NCBI RefSeq assembly: GCF_029227915.1
Contig: NC_079884.1
Coordinates: 8,680,001-8,744,000, forward strand
Direction of reading: 5' to 3'
DNA length: 64,000 nt
Origin: Hydractinia symbiolongicarpus
Taxonomy: Eukaryota; Cnidaria; Hydrozoa; Anthoathecata; Hydractiniidae
How positions within the stretch are numbered: position 1 is the first letter of the stretch; each line of letters opens with the position of its first letter. Below are positions 55,528 through 64,000 of this stretch, piece by piece. The notes under the pieces were generated by a model. The model worked only from the letters and a program-made list of their open reading frames with translations. It ran no database searches and was not told the origin of the DNA. Made by a program: the position numbers and the translations under genes.

Positions 55528-55771
55528 AATAATAATTTAGCTCTGATCTAAGTATTCAAGTGAGATTCGGCTTCCGTAAATTTCCTGCTTTAAAGACCCA
55601 TTGTGAAGGCCAAAATAGTGAATAATAGTGCTAAAGGTGTTAGGGGAGTGGTGGTGGGCACTTGAATACTTAGATCAGAGCTAAATTATTATTTTAATTA
55701 AACTTCATTTCATTTGTCTAATTTTGTAAATAATAATTTAGCCTCTGATCGTAAGTATTCAAATGAGATTT
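55528..55771. repeat. DIRS left end: inverted pair plus terminal repeat
   Basis: The segment 55528-55597 (AATAATAATTTAGCTCTGAT and on through CGGCTTCCGTAAATTTCC) is repeated in reverse at about 55656-55728, and a direct third copy of the 5' part starts at 55729. The loop between the inverted arms is about 60 bp. The first arm matches the right terminal repeat including its CGGCTTCCGTAAATTTCC extension; the third copy matches it better in the first 42 bp. Confidence 0.8.
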
Positions 55772-55954
55772 CAAAGCCACCTATTTTGGATTCAACAAAC
55801 AGTTTAGTAAAAACTGGGCAAGGACCAGTATATGATTAAACAGAACTACATATTTATGGTTTGTCTGTTATGACTCCTGGCAATGCCACATTGTACCATA
55901 ACGGTACATGTCTATTACATATATATATACGAAATCTAACGCAAGCAAATGTGT

Positions 55955-56992
55955 TCATAAACATTTAAGAAGTTCGTTTCCAAAGTTCTTGCTTATGGGC
56001 AATTTGTAATGTTTTGCAAACGTGCTAGTGCCTCTCCAGCCTGCCGCCTTTGCGATTGTCTTCATAGGTACGCCTATGTCCTCTGCCTTGCTGGTAGACG
56101 CACTCCTTGTAGAGTGGGTGCTGAACGTCTTAATATCGATGCCAGCCAAGCCTAAGAAAGTTTTAACGTACTTTGCAATGGTGGTGATTCCGATAGGTTT
56201 ATGGGGATATGCATAGGAGAGAAGTAGTTCCCTTGGTTGGTTTTCGAGGTTCTCTCGTATAAGGTCTGTCCTCCTCAGGTATTCATCTAGGCAGTGGACT
56301 ATACATATCCGGTTATCGAGGTGGTACTTCTCGAATTGCAGAGGTTCCTGATGTTTGCCTGGTTTTGTTGTCTTCATGATTGTAGAGATGTAGAAAGTGT
56401 ACATATCTGAAGAGCGATGACAAAAGTTAACCTTTAGGGCACCTATTGTCTGGGCTCTCTGGCCACTCAGGAGGCACAACAAGGTGGCTAGTTTTTTCGT
56501 TAGTAACTCTAACTCCAGGTGCTGGTTACCAGGCAAGGTTGTCATATAGTTTAATACTACATCAGGGTCATATATCACAGTGTGTTTTGGTAGGGAAGGA
56601 CGTAGCTTGAAAACTCCCTTGATTAGTCTGCTAACGTCCTTGTTCTTACCAAAGCTTGTTCCTGCATCCTTTGGTAATACAGCTGACAGGGCTGACCTTG
56701 CCGCTGCGATGTAACCATAACTTGCCTTTTCTACGTGGAAAAGGAAAGCAAGGAAGTCCATACCTTGTTTATGACTAGCCCCATAAGGTTCTGGGATTTT
56801 TTCACTTTTACAAAACTTCAGCCATTTCCTTAAATAGAGATTATAGCTGGATTGGGTTTTTTCTGACCACGATGCAGTGAGCAGTTGTTTAAGATCGTCA
56901 GAACATGACTGTTTTAGGTTTATTGCCTCCCTGAGACAATTGCTATCCGAAGACTTAGATTTGGGTGCAGTGGATGAAAGACACTTGGTTGC
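55955..56992 (-). CDS. DIRS tyrosine recombinase
   Basis: The open frame runs from about 56992 (no ATG; the first ATG is at 56761, after the N-terminal domain has begun) to a TGA at 55955-55957. The N-terminal core-binding domain has KTQSSYNLYLRKWLKFCKSE. The catalytic domain shows the first Arg in LLSGQRAQTIGALK, the HxxR box in STHSTRSASTSKA, and GWRGTSTFAKHYKLPI with the likely Tyr nucleophile in KHY. These residues catalyse strand exchange when the circular intermediate inserts without a target duplication. It overlaps the end of the pol frame by about 70 bp, typical of DIRS. It appears intact. Confidence 0.88.
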   Translation of the reverse strand, partial: ATKCLSSTAPKSKSSDSNCLREAINLKQSCSDDLKQLLTASWSEKTQSSYNLYLRKWLKFCKSEKIPEPYGASHKQGMDFLAFLFHVEKASYGYIAAARSALSAVLPKDAGTSFGKNKDVSRLIKGVFKLRPSLPKHTVIYDPDVVLNYMTTLPGNQHLELELLTKKLATLLCLLSGQRAQTIGALKVNFCHRSSDMYTFYISTIMKTTKPGKHQEPLQFEKYHLDNRICIVHCLDEYLRRTDLIRENLENQPRELLLSYAYPHKPIGITTIAKYVKTFLGLAGIDIKTFSTHSTRSASTSKAEDIGVPMKTIAKAAGWRGTSTFAKHYKLPISKNFGNELLKCL

Positions 56993-58872
56993 TGTGGAAG
57001 CAGTAATAGGTCCATTCTAGGTAAAACAAGAATCTCTTTAATTATTAGTTCAGAATACCCTGTGAACCATGGTTGGTTAGGCCAGTCCGGAACTACCAGG
57101 ATACCTACTGCCTTATCACTATGGATCTTTTGAATTACCTGGGGAAGGCAGGCGAAGGGTGGAAAGGCATAAAACGAGATATTGTGCCAATCCTCAGTAA
57201 ACGAGTTTACTCCGATGCAGTTGGGATCAGGTCAATATGAGAAGAAGGCAGGTAACTGCGTGTTTATTCTACTCGCGAAGAGGTCTGTTTCTGGACGGAA
57301 GTCCAGTTCGTTCAGCGCATAGCGGAATGTTGATTTGTTTAACATCCATTCTGTTCTTGTCTCCTGTTGTCGCGACTCTCTGTCTGCTTCTACGTTAAGA
57401 ATGCCAGGGAGATGTGTAGCGACTATCCAATTATTTTTGCTTATTGCCCATTCCCAAATGCTATGTGTAATCTTATCCATTGGGATAGATTTTACGCTAC
57501 CCATTTTGTTTACACAGGCTACTGCTGAAGTGTTATCCATCTTTAGCAATATGTTAGTGTTTGCAGTATGGTTCCAAAGAGCCTGTACTCCAAAGAATGC
57601 TGCCATTGGTTCTAGGACATTTATGTGGTGTTCCTGCTCCAGAGATGAAAACTCACCCCCTGTGTGGGTTTGTGTCATTGACGCTCCCCAACCTCTTGTT
57701 GAGGCATCCGTGGATATAATGATCTGAGGGTTGCCTCGAACTATTGGGGCTATGCTACCCCATAAATTATTCTTCCACCAAGATATGTCACCCATGGCAG
57801 TAGGGGTTAATGTGATCTGCACATCGAAGTTTCCGGCGCTCTTTTTTAAGGACTCAATTTTTAGTCTTTCGGTAGATCTGTAGTAGAGTCTACCGTGTGG
57901 TACCCCAATAAGGCTGCTGGTAAACTTACCAATTAATCGCGCTAGAGTTCTTATTGTTATCTTCTCTCTCTGTGTCACTGCTTGACACAGATCGATTATG
58001 GCTGCCTTCTTTTTGGGGGTGAGAGCGACAGTCATATTCACTGTATCGATGACGAATCCAAGGAATTCCAAAACTTGTTTTGGTTCGAACTCGGATTTGT
58101 CTGGGTGGACCGTAAATCCCAGTGAATCTAACAAAACAACGGTTTTGTGTACGTTATTGCAGCACTGTTGTTTACTGACGTTCATAGTGATCAAGTCGTC
58201 AATGTAGTCAGCAATGGTGACCTGTTCCTTCCTTAATTTAGATAAGGGTGGTTTCATTATCTTGGTGAATTTACGAGGTCCTTCTGTATAGCCGAAGGGG
58301 AGTACCAGGAACACGTATACCTTACCCTCATGTTCGAATTTTAGGAGCTTCTGGCTTTCTTTGTGTATTGGTATGCTATAGTATGCATCCTTGATATCAA
58401 GTTTGGCCAGATACATGTCCTTTTGGATTAATCGAAGAATGGACGTTAAGGTTTGCATCTTAAACTTTCTTTTCTCAATGTGTACATTGAGTTTTTTGAG
58501 GTTTAGGATGAGCCTGAACCCCCCGTCTGATTTCTCGGTGACGAATATGGGTGAGATAAAGTCGCCTGGTTCGCGACTGCTCAACCTTATTACACCTTTC
58601 CCCAAAAGGCTTTGTATTTCTTCGTCAATGAAAAGTTTCTTTTTTCTATCTAGGGGGTATGTCCGATATGGGGTTTGGGGCATCTCGTTTACTGGAATTT
58701 GCAAACCAGACACTGTCTGGAGGATCTCCCTATCGGTAGTTATGTCTTTCCACTGATCAAAATGAAACCTGAGAGAACCGGGTTTAAAATATTTGACTTT
58801 TGACCTTAGAAAAGCTTTTAGGGTCTCAGTATCGCTTACCTCAGGGATTAATTTTTCCTGTTGGTGTGCTTG
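56920..58872 (-). pseudogene. DIRS reverse transcriptase / RNase H with one internal stop
   Basis: The frame is open from within the gag-like gene (about 58872) with no obvious own ATG, so it is probably expressed by reinitiation or frameshift. Reverse transcriptase motifs: ISPIFVTEKSDGGFRLILNL, motif A LAKLDIKDAYYSIPI, motif B LPFGYTEGPRKFTKIM and the YIDD box in TIADYIDDLIT. RNase H follows: IISTDASTRGWGA, an ALWNHTANTNILLKMDNTSA segment and an AD-R-SR block (NVEADRESRQQ). A TGA at 57232-57234 interrupts the frame, which then continues with SFYAFPPFACLPQVIQKI to a stop at 56920. It reads RNA into DNA for the element. Confidence 0.88.
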
Positions 58873-60011
58873 GAAAAGTTGCTGTTGTGGCTGCGGTACG
58901 GTTTCTTTGATTGGGATTGCCCATTGTGGTAGTTGGCCCTCTTTTGGGGCTTGTAAGAGGGCCCTTTGTTTGATGAAGGCTCGAATCTTCTTTTTTGGCC
59001 TCTTTCCAGGAGTGATTTGAGCTGGTTCTCCTTTTTCAGCTTCTCAAGCCTTTCGCAGACGGAGGAACCAAACAGCCATTCGGAATCCTCTTCCACTTCT
59101 GTAGCTAAGGCTACGTACTCTTTTGGCAAGGAAGGCTTAATTAAGTCTCGCCTGACCTGATTTAGCAGCTGGGAGGTCTTACCAGCGAGGGTCATGGCGT
59201 CCTTAAGGTCGTTTAACGGACCCTTTGTGTCTGCGTTGGCATCACCGGATTTCTCCACCAACGTAGATGAAGCTTTCAGAAGCATAGCAACCGACGCTGA
59301 GTGCATGTTTTGGATGTCCTGCATCTTAACGTCAGTGGACCTGTGAAAATTGGAAAGTGTTTTCCAAATTTCGGTGTTTGTTCTCTTTGGGAGTAGAAAG
59401 TTGCAGTTTGATGGAATTGCTGCCGTTTCTAACTTCCGCTTGAGAACATCACCCTTGAGCCTTTTTTGCCAAAACACTTTGGCGACACATGCCACTGATG
59501 ACGTGACTTCTGGTCCCGAGGCCTTGCTTTCCTCTTCATAGTCATCAGTGGACTGTTGCCAGTACTCTTGGGCTGGCTCTTTGGTACCCTTTTTAGAATG
59601 CTCTGGTGCTTCATCTTTGGAAGAAGGCGATTCTGAGCGCGTGGATCTAAACCAGAGGTTTGAACCAGTGATAGATATTCTTTCTTCCTCCTGTTGGGTA
59701 CTGGATTTGCTAGCCAGAGTTCCATCTGGAACATTGGGGCTAGGATTAAGACTAGACCGGGTCCCCTCTGGGACAATAGGGTCTGTCAGGTGGCTAAGTC
59801 TTGCCATAAAGGTGTTCATGCTGGCCAGTGTGTCGTGTATTCGACTTAGTTCGGCCTTTTGTCGCTCGGATACGATGGATACGACTTGGTCTACGATACC
59901 TGTGCAGTCCACGGGGATAGGAACAGGGTGTTCGGGGTCCTGTAAGGTGAAGTCATGGTCGCCATTTTTGCTGTGCTGTGGGAGCATGGGATCGTCGCTT
60001 TCGTGTTGCAT
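58848..60011 (-). CDS. DIRS gag-like ORF1 protein
   Basis: An intact 387-residue frame from the ATG at 60011 (MQHESDDPMLPQHSKNGD). It has an acidic, serine-rich N-terminus, a central helical domain (FWQKRLKGDVLKRKLETA, then TEIWKTLSNFHRSTDVKMQD and SASVAMLLKASSTLVEKSG) and a basic glutamine/asparagine-rich C-terminus (KRANYHNGQSQSKKPYRSHN) that probably binds nucleic acid. There is no zinc knuckle. Position and composition match DIRS ORF1, thought to package the RNA. Its 3' end overlaps the pol frame. Confidence 0.75.
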   Translation of the reverse strand: MQHESDDPMLPQHSKNGDHDFTLQDPEHPVPIPVDCTGIVDQVVSIVSERQKAELSRIHDTLASMNTFMARLSHLTDPIVPEGTRSSLNPSPNVPDGTLASKSSTQQEEERISITGSNLWFRSTRSESPSSKDEAPEHSKKGTKEPAQEYWQQSTDDYEEESKASGPEVTSSVACVAKVFWQKRLKGDVLKRKLETAAIPSNCNFLLPKRTNTEIWKTLSNFHRSTDVKMQDIQNMHSASVAMLLKASSTLVEKSGDANADTKGPLNDLKDAMTLAGKTSQLLNQVRRDLIKPSLPKEYVALATEVEEDSEWLFGSSVCERLEKLKKENQLKSLLERGQKRRFEPSSNKGPSYKPQKRANYHNGQSQSKKPYRSHNSNFSKHTNRKN

Positions 60012-60216
60012 TATTCTTAAACTGAATAATTAGTAAAAAGAATAAACACTAGAGGAATTATCCTAACCTAACACCAGCACTATAAACTCATTTAGTTTAT
60101 ATCACTTAGCTATGTATCAATACAAAAGATACCTAAACGTGTCTACTCGAGCACTTGGCACTTCACATCCGTTCACATTTGTTTACGAAATCGAAAGAGG
60201 AAATTTACGGAAGCCG

Positions 60217-60258
60217 AATCTCATTTGAATACTTACGATCAGAGGCTAAATTATTATT
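60217..60258. repeat. DIRS right terminal inverted repeat
   Basis: On the minus strand it reads AATAATAATTTAGCCTCTGA and continues for 42 bp, identical to 55729-55770, then goes on with CGGCTTCCGTAAATTTCC as in the left-end copy at 55528. It lies about 205 bp upstream of the gag-like ATG. Confidence 0.85.
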
Positions 60259-60865
60259 CGAATCTTTCAAGCGCCCACTTTGTTGTTGCCAACAAGCTCC
60301 TAATCAAAAAAGATAGCTAAAACTATACATTGATACAATATATTGCTGTCTTTATTGTCGACTAGGTGCAAGGCTAATTTCTTTCTTTTTCTCTTTTCCT
60401 TTTTTTAAATAGTTTTTTCCCTCTTATTCTTTCTTCTTTCTTTTTTCTACTCTTTTTGCTCCATTGTCCCTATGTCTTTTCTTTCTATGTACTTTTCAAT
60501 CCATTCATTTGTTTCTCTCATTCAGCTGATGTCGTTTGTCTCCTTTAACCATTCCTTTGCTATATGTCTTTTCCCACACAAGTTTACTCTTTTACAATCT
60601 ATTAGGGCACCATAAAAAATATGTTCTCTTCACATCCTGAAGACCCTGCAAAAATAAGTTGGTTGGGCGTATTTTTTCCCGGGATTGTCAGATCGGAGCA
60701 AGCAAATCTATTCCCAAGGGCCAAAACAGTATAGCGCCACTCGACATCTTTTGTAGACCATTTTTCGCCACCCTGTACACTGTCAGTAACCATAGAAGTG
60801 CCCTAAAGGAATTAATTTTTACGGAAATTAATTTTCGCAAGTTTTTGTCAATTTTGCATAAATTA
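60259..60865. other. Spacer between DIRS and the TA-flanked element
   Basis: It contains a pyrimidine-rich tract (60385-60500, mostly CTTT/TTTC) and, near 60800-60840, paired GGAATTAATTTTTACGG / GGAAATTAATTTTCGC motifs that look like part of another repeat. No gene is supported. Confidence 0.4.
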
Positions 60866-62866
60866 CAGTCCCGATCCTGAGTAACTATACACGAGTATAC
60901 GAGTACGGGTACATTAAATGCCAAGTAAAGTGCAAGACGAGTACGAGTAATCGGCGAGTATACTACTTTATACCCTCGAGTATAGCCTCTAGCGCATACG
61001 AGTACAGTAAGTGAATGATTTGTGAGTACGTGCGCGAGTATAAGATAAAAAACGGGAATTCGTCGTAGCGTAATTTTTATCGATAGCTCACATTTGTCTG
61101 CTACCTTACACATTGTGAAAACTTTTACTTCGTATTTGCGTCGTAAGAAATAACATTTTATTTTTCATATTTTTTTTTATGTTCCAACAAATTCTCTTTA
61201 GTTTACATAAAAATGTATACGTTCCGTAAACTTTGAATTTATCTAGTTAATTTCTCTCCGACAAGGAAACACTTTGCTATTTAAATCTGTTATCTAAATG
61301 CTTTCTTCTCCTAGTTAAAAGTTTTGTTGCTACATTCAAACATTATTCCTTTTTCTTCACAAGCATGAATTAAACAATGAACTCTGGAGACTAAATTAAG
61401 CCAATCGCATTTAATTTAATTGTTTTGTAAGTAACCAAAAGTAAAAACGTGCCCAGGGGGAAATCTTGGATCAAGTGAGAATGATGTGCACCCGAATTTT
61501 GAGTGAGTTCCCTAAATTATAAGTAGCTTTCAACTCTATCGTGTAGCTATCAGCATTTCGCCATTTTGAAAGTTTAAAGGAGCATTTCAGCACTAAATTT
61601 CAGCACTAAATTTTGTTTCTATGAAGCTTTATGTTCTTCTATGAAAAATATTATATTAAAAAATAACGTGTATCAAGGAAAGGCGTCTTAGTTAAAATGA
61701 ATAAAAATAAACAAAATAATGAATTATTACAGATCGTCTGTAACAACAATGTACGGAAGATTCTTTCTCATGCTTTTATAATTTTATTATCGATTCTCAT
61801 CTTACCAATCATAGTGTGCATAATAAATGGGGAGGACGAAGTTTCATGTGTCTTATTAATTGTATTTTTAATTTTTTTCACATATTTTGTGGGCACCACC
61901 TGTTGTTTGAAAGTAGCGAATATAAAAAAGAAAAGAAAGAATGAATATCATTCAAACTAAATTGTTACATTTTTTACTGTTTTTTAATAGCATTTATCAA
62001 TTTAGTCCTGGACACTAGCTTGTAAAATACATGTCAATAACTCGTAAACATGATACCTGCTATATTGTTCTATTACCAGAAGCAAATCATTTCAATATTC
62101 TCAATGTGATTGCAAAGATATAAATAGATTAGAATAACATTCAACACAAAAGAAAAAATTATCTCCAGAATCGTGTTTTAGAGAGAGTGAAGAGATCTTT
62201 ATAACGCAGACAACTGAATTTCATTCGGTATTTTTAGACTTAAAAATCATTTTTCAGAAGCGACGTTGGTTTGTTTGCTTGTTTGTTCAGAAGCAAAAGA
62301 GTTCGCTTGAAAGTTACTACTCCGTCATAAGTCAATTGAGGTTCTACCTGGTTCTGGCTATCATATATAGCCTGCGTTGGTCCGCACTTTCTGCAGTTGA
62401 GTTGAATATAACGCAAATCAGTCAAGACTTCTGGCTCTTCGGAGTGTCAGGTCCCTGTGACATGGTTCCAAATGGGACTGATGATTCAATCGTAAATCAA
62501 CAAAACGCCAGGGCTTAAAGTGTTAGCATGTAATCTCAATGCCAGCTTCAACTCACTATTAAACATAGAAAACTAACGAATAAAGAAAATAACACTGTAA
62601 AAATAGTGTTTTTCAATAAATCTAACACCAACATAAAAGCATATTGGATGCAAGTGCATTCTTCGCCAGTCTCTCGTTTGATTATATCATTTGCCTTTCA
62701 GGCACCCTAGCAGGACTGTGAGTACAGTAGCAAAAATGTGCGAGTATTTTTGACGTACTCAAGCGCGCATTATACTCGTCCTGTAATTGTGGAATACCCT
62801 TGTGGAAGAAATTACTCGTACCCGCAGTTTAATACTGGTGTATATAGTTACTCGCGATCGGCACTG
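60866..62866. mobile_element. Non-autonomous Tc1/mariner-like element with TA flanks
   Basis: The left end CAGTCCCGATCCTGAGTAAC and the complement of the right end, CAGTGCCGATCGCGAGTAAC, form imperfect TIRs that extend into ACTATACACGAGTATACG / ACTATATACACCAGTATTAA, with recurring ACGAGTA motifs. Both ends are flanked by TA, the target of Tc1/mariner elements. The 2.0 kb interior has no transposase frame, only a short unknown frame, so any mobility would need enzymes supplied elsewhere. Confidence 0.65.
61697..61960 (+). CDS. Small two-helix membrane protein frame inside the TA-flanked element
   Basis: This 87-residue frame starts MNKNKQNNELLQIVCNNNV, has two strong membrane helices (HAFIILLSILILPIIVCII and VSCVLLIVFLIFFTYFVG) joined by a short acidic loop (NGEDE), and ends in a lysine-rich tail (KVANIKKKRKNEYHSN). 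The layout is like VMA21, the V-ATPase assembly factor, in size and topology, but I see no shared motif that would justify the name. It could also be a chance AT-rich hydrophobic frame. Confidence 0.3.
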   Translation: MNKNKQNNELLQIVCNNNVRKILSHAFIILLSILILPIIVCIINGEDEVSCVLLIVFLIFFTYFVGTTCCLKVANIKKKRKNEYHSN

Positions 62867-62939
62867 TAGCTTCTTTTATCCCAATTCCACTTATATATTT
62901 TTTTCTTTCGAATTTTTGTCCACTTTGGTGTCTTATTTT

Positions 62940-64000
62940 CCTCATTTTATTTTCCTTCTGCACTATTTCTTCTTCTAGTTTCTTTTCAATTCCTCCCTTT
63001 ACTTTTTTTTGTCATCTTTTCTACATGTTCCAACTCCACTCCTATCTTATTTGCAATCTTTTCTGTTTCCTTGTACCAACCATTTTGTCCATTTCTTATC
63101 TGATCTAATATCACCTGTTTGCCAAGTCTATCCTCATCTGATGACATCATGTTTTGGTACAACATCAGTCTCTTGCAGCAAATCCTTTTTTCGATTGTCC
63201 ATATTCCAAGTTTTTTCATCAATTCCAAGTAAGGTGTAGTTTCAGGTGCATTCAATAATCTCTTTACTATTTTACCTTGTACCCTTTCCAGCCTTTCAAT
63301 CTGCTGCTCTGATATTACTGTCCAGCATTCTAAGTTGTATGTTAAGGCACTAACAACTGCTTTTTCAAACAGGACAAGTTTAGTTACTGTTGATAGACTT
63401 CCTACTAGCTCTTCTTTTCCTATTTTGCACACTTTTGCACACTAATTACACCTTCTATTCCCTTTTCCACTTTCTCAATCTGCCTATACATTGTTCCTTC
63501 TTTTCCAATCCAGTTTCCTAAATAACCTTCAATTCTACCTTGTCTTTTTTCTATTGTAACGTCACTTGATCTTGGTTCTTTCCTTCCTGTCCAGATCAAC
63601 ATATATTTTGTCTTGTCTCTGTTAAATACAAAGCCTTTCATTCTTTCTATTTCAGCTAGATTTTTTCCTACCTCTTCTACTGATTCATTTGACTGTACAG
63701 CCCCTATATCGTCAACGTTATACCAGTGTCCCAAGTTCCATGCTCGGTGAGATCAAAGTCTTGGGTAAAACTTCTCCCATCTCGTCTACCTTCGAGGTGC
63801 TACTACAGCAAAACTGTGGTCCAAAGATTGTTCCTTGTTTCACCACGTTTTCAACATCAATTTTATCTGTAATTTCTGGTGGTGTAATTATTTTTATTTT
63901 CGCTTCTTGGTTTAGCTTATGGACGCTGTGACGCTTTCCTTTCTCTCATGCCATCCTTCGTCAAGTCTATTATGCAATCTTCCGGCCACAATTTGTCGAA
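62940..64000 (-). pseudogene. 3' part of a second LINE family, reverse transcriptase (broken, runs off the window)
   Basis: On the minus strand from the right edge: FDKLWPEDCIIDLTKDGM (around motif A), then in another frame VVKQGTIFGPQFCCSSTSKV (motif B), then in a third frame WYNVDDIGAVQSNE, where the YxDD box reads N-V-D-D. The thumb-like and C-terminal region follows (LVLFEKAVVSALTYNLECWT, IERLERVQGKIVKRLLNAP). The last part ends near 62986. At least three frame changes show it is dead. It differs clearly from the LINE at 5494-7483 in motif B and in lacking its C-terminal signature. Confidence 0.78.

Larger units (their letters stand above)
55528..60258 (-). mobile_element. DIRS-type tyrosine-recombinase retrotransposon
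   Basis: The gene order gag-like, reverse transcriptase/RNase H, tyrosine recombinase, with overlapping frames on the minus strand, is diagnostic of DIRS elements. They replicate through a circular DNA inserted by a recombinase rather than an integrase. Inverted terminal repeats are present: AATAATAATTTAGCCTCTGA and on for 42 bp at 55729-55770 match the complement at 60217-60258. A further inverted pair at 55528-55597 and 55656-55728 lies just outside or at the left end and may be the internal complementary region or a second partial copy. The pol frame has one internal stop, so this copy is probably inactive. Confidence 0.85.

Noticed and set aside
59429-60033. Frames of 115 codons (minus) and 161 codons (plus) overlapping the DIRS gag-like gene
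   Set aside because: One is an out-of-frame and the other an antisense shadow of the supported gag-like frame.
61697-61960. Calling the two-helix frame VMA21
   Set aside because: Topology and length fit, but no family motif is visible by eye.

Overview
The window is eukaryotic nuclear DNA: AT-rich, with widely spaced genes split by GT-AG introns and a heavy load of transposable elements. The gene set (PSMD5, UBL5, ATPSCKMT, a Ras-like GTPase, SCYL2) is animal. The protein-primed-polymerase Polinton, the multi-exon Ginger/KRBA2-like integrase gene, the DIRS element and the LINE types fit a cnidarian, perhaps a hydrozoan. That assignment is inference, since no rRNA, mitochondrial or marker gene is present.

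Host genes, left to right. A possible last exon of an unknown plus-strand gene (387-585) faces PSMD5 (minus, three exons, 706-2628). PSMD5 shares a 158 bp divergent promoter with UBL5/Hub1 (plus, three exons, 2787-8724), whose introns hold a TIR element, a tRNA-derived SINE-like piece and a LINE. ATPSCKMT/FAM173B (9410-10039) is intronless. A five-exon Ras-superfamily gene (minus, 11428-16059) encodes a GTPase-like domain that lacks most catalytic signature residues. From 16 to 22.9 kb I see only spacer, two minisatellites and a satellite array. SCYL2 (minus, 19 coding exons, 38021-47434) could be rebuilt completely, with every exon phase consistent.

Mobile DNA. A 12.1 kb Polinton/Maverick (22870-34963) sits inside a roughly 128 bp satellite. 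It carries protein-primed DNA polymerase B, an intact-looking DDE integrase, capsid-like proteins, a coiled-coil protein and several small membrane proteins, but several of its genes are broken and no packaging ATPase or maturation protease was found. From 49.3 to 64 kb the window is almost all transposons: a 6.05 kb Ginger-like DNA transposon with clean TIRs and a 4 bp target duplication (49273-55319), a DIRS-type tyrosine-recombinase retrotransposon (55528-60258), a TA-flanked non-autonomous Tc1/mariner-like element (60866-62866), and the 3' part of a second LINE family running off the right edge.

Main points for follow-up: the integrase-CXC-cysteine protease-PHD architecture of the Ginger-like element, its array of palindromic terminal-motif units, the Polinton with polB inside its TIR and its cluster of small membrane ORFs, the degenerate Ras-like protein, two perfect fold-back duplications with 1-3 bp loops, and an antioxidant-response-type site in the PSMD5/UBL5 promoter.
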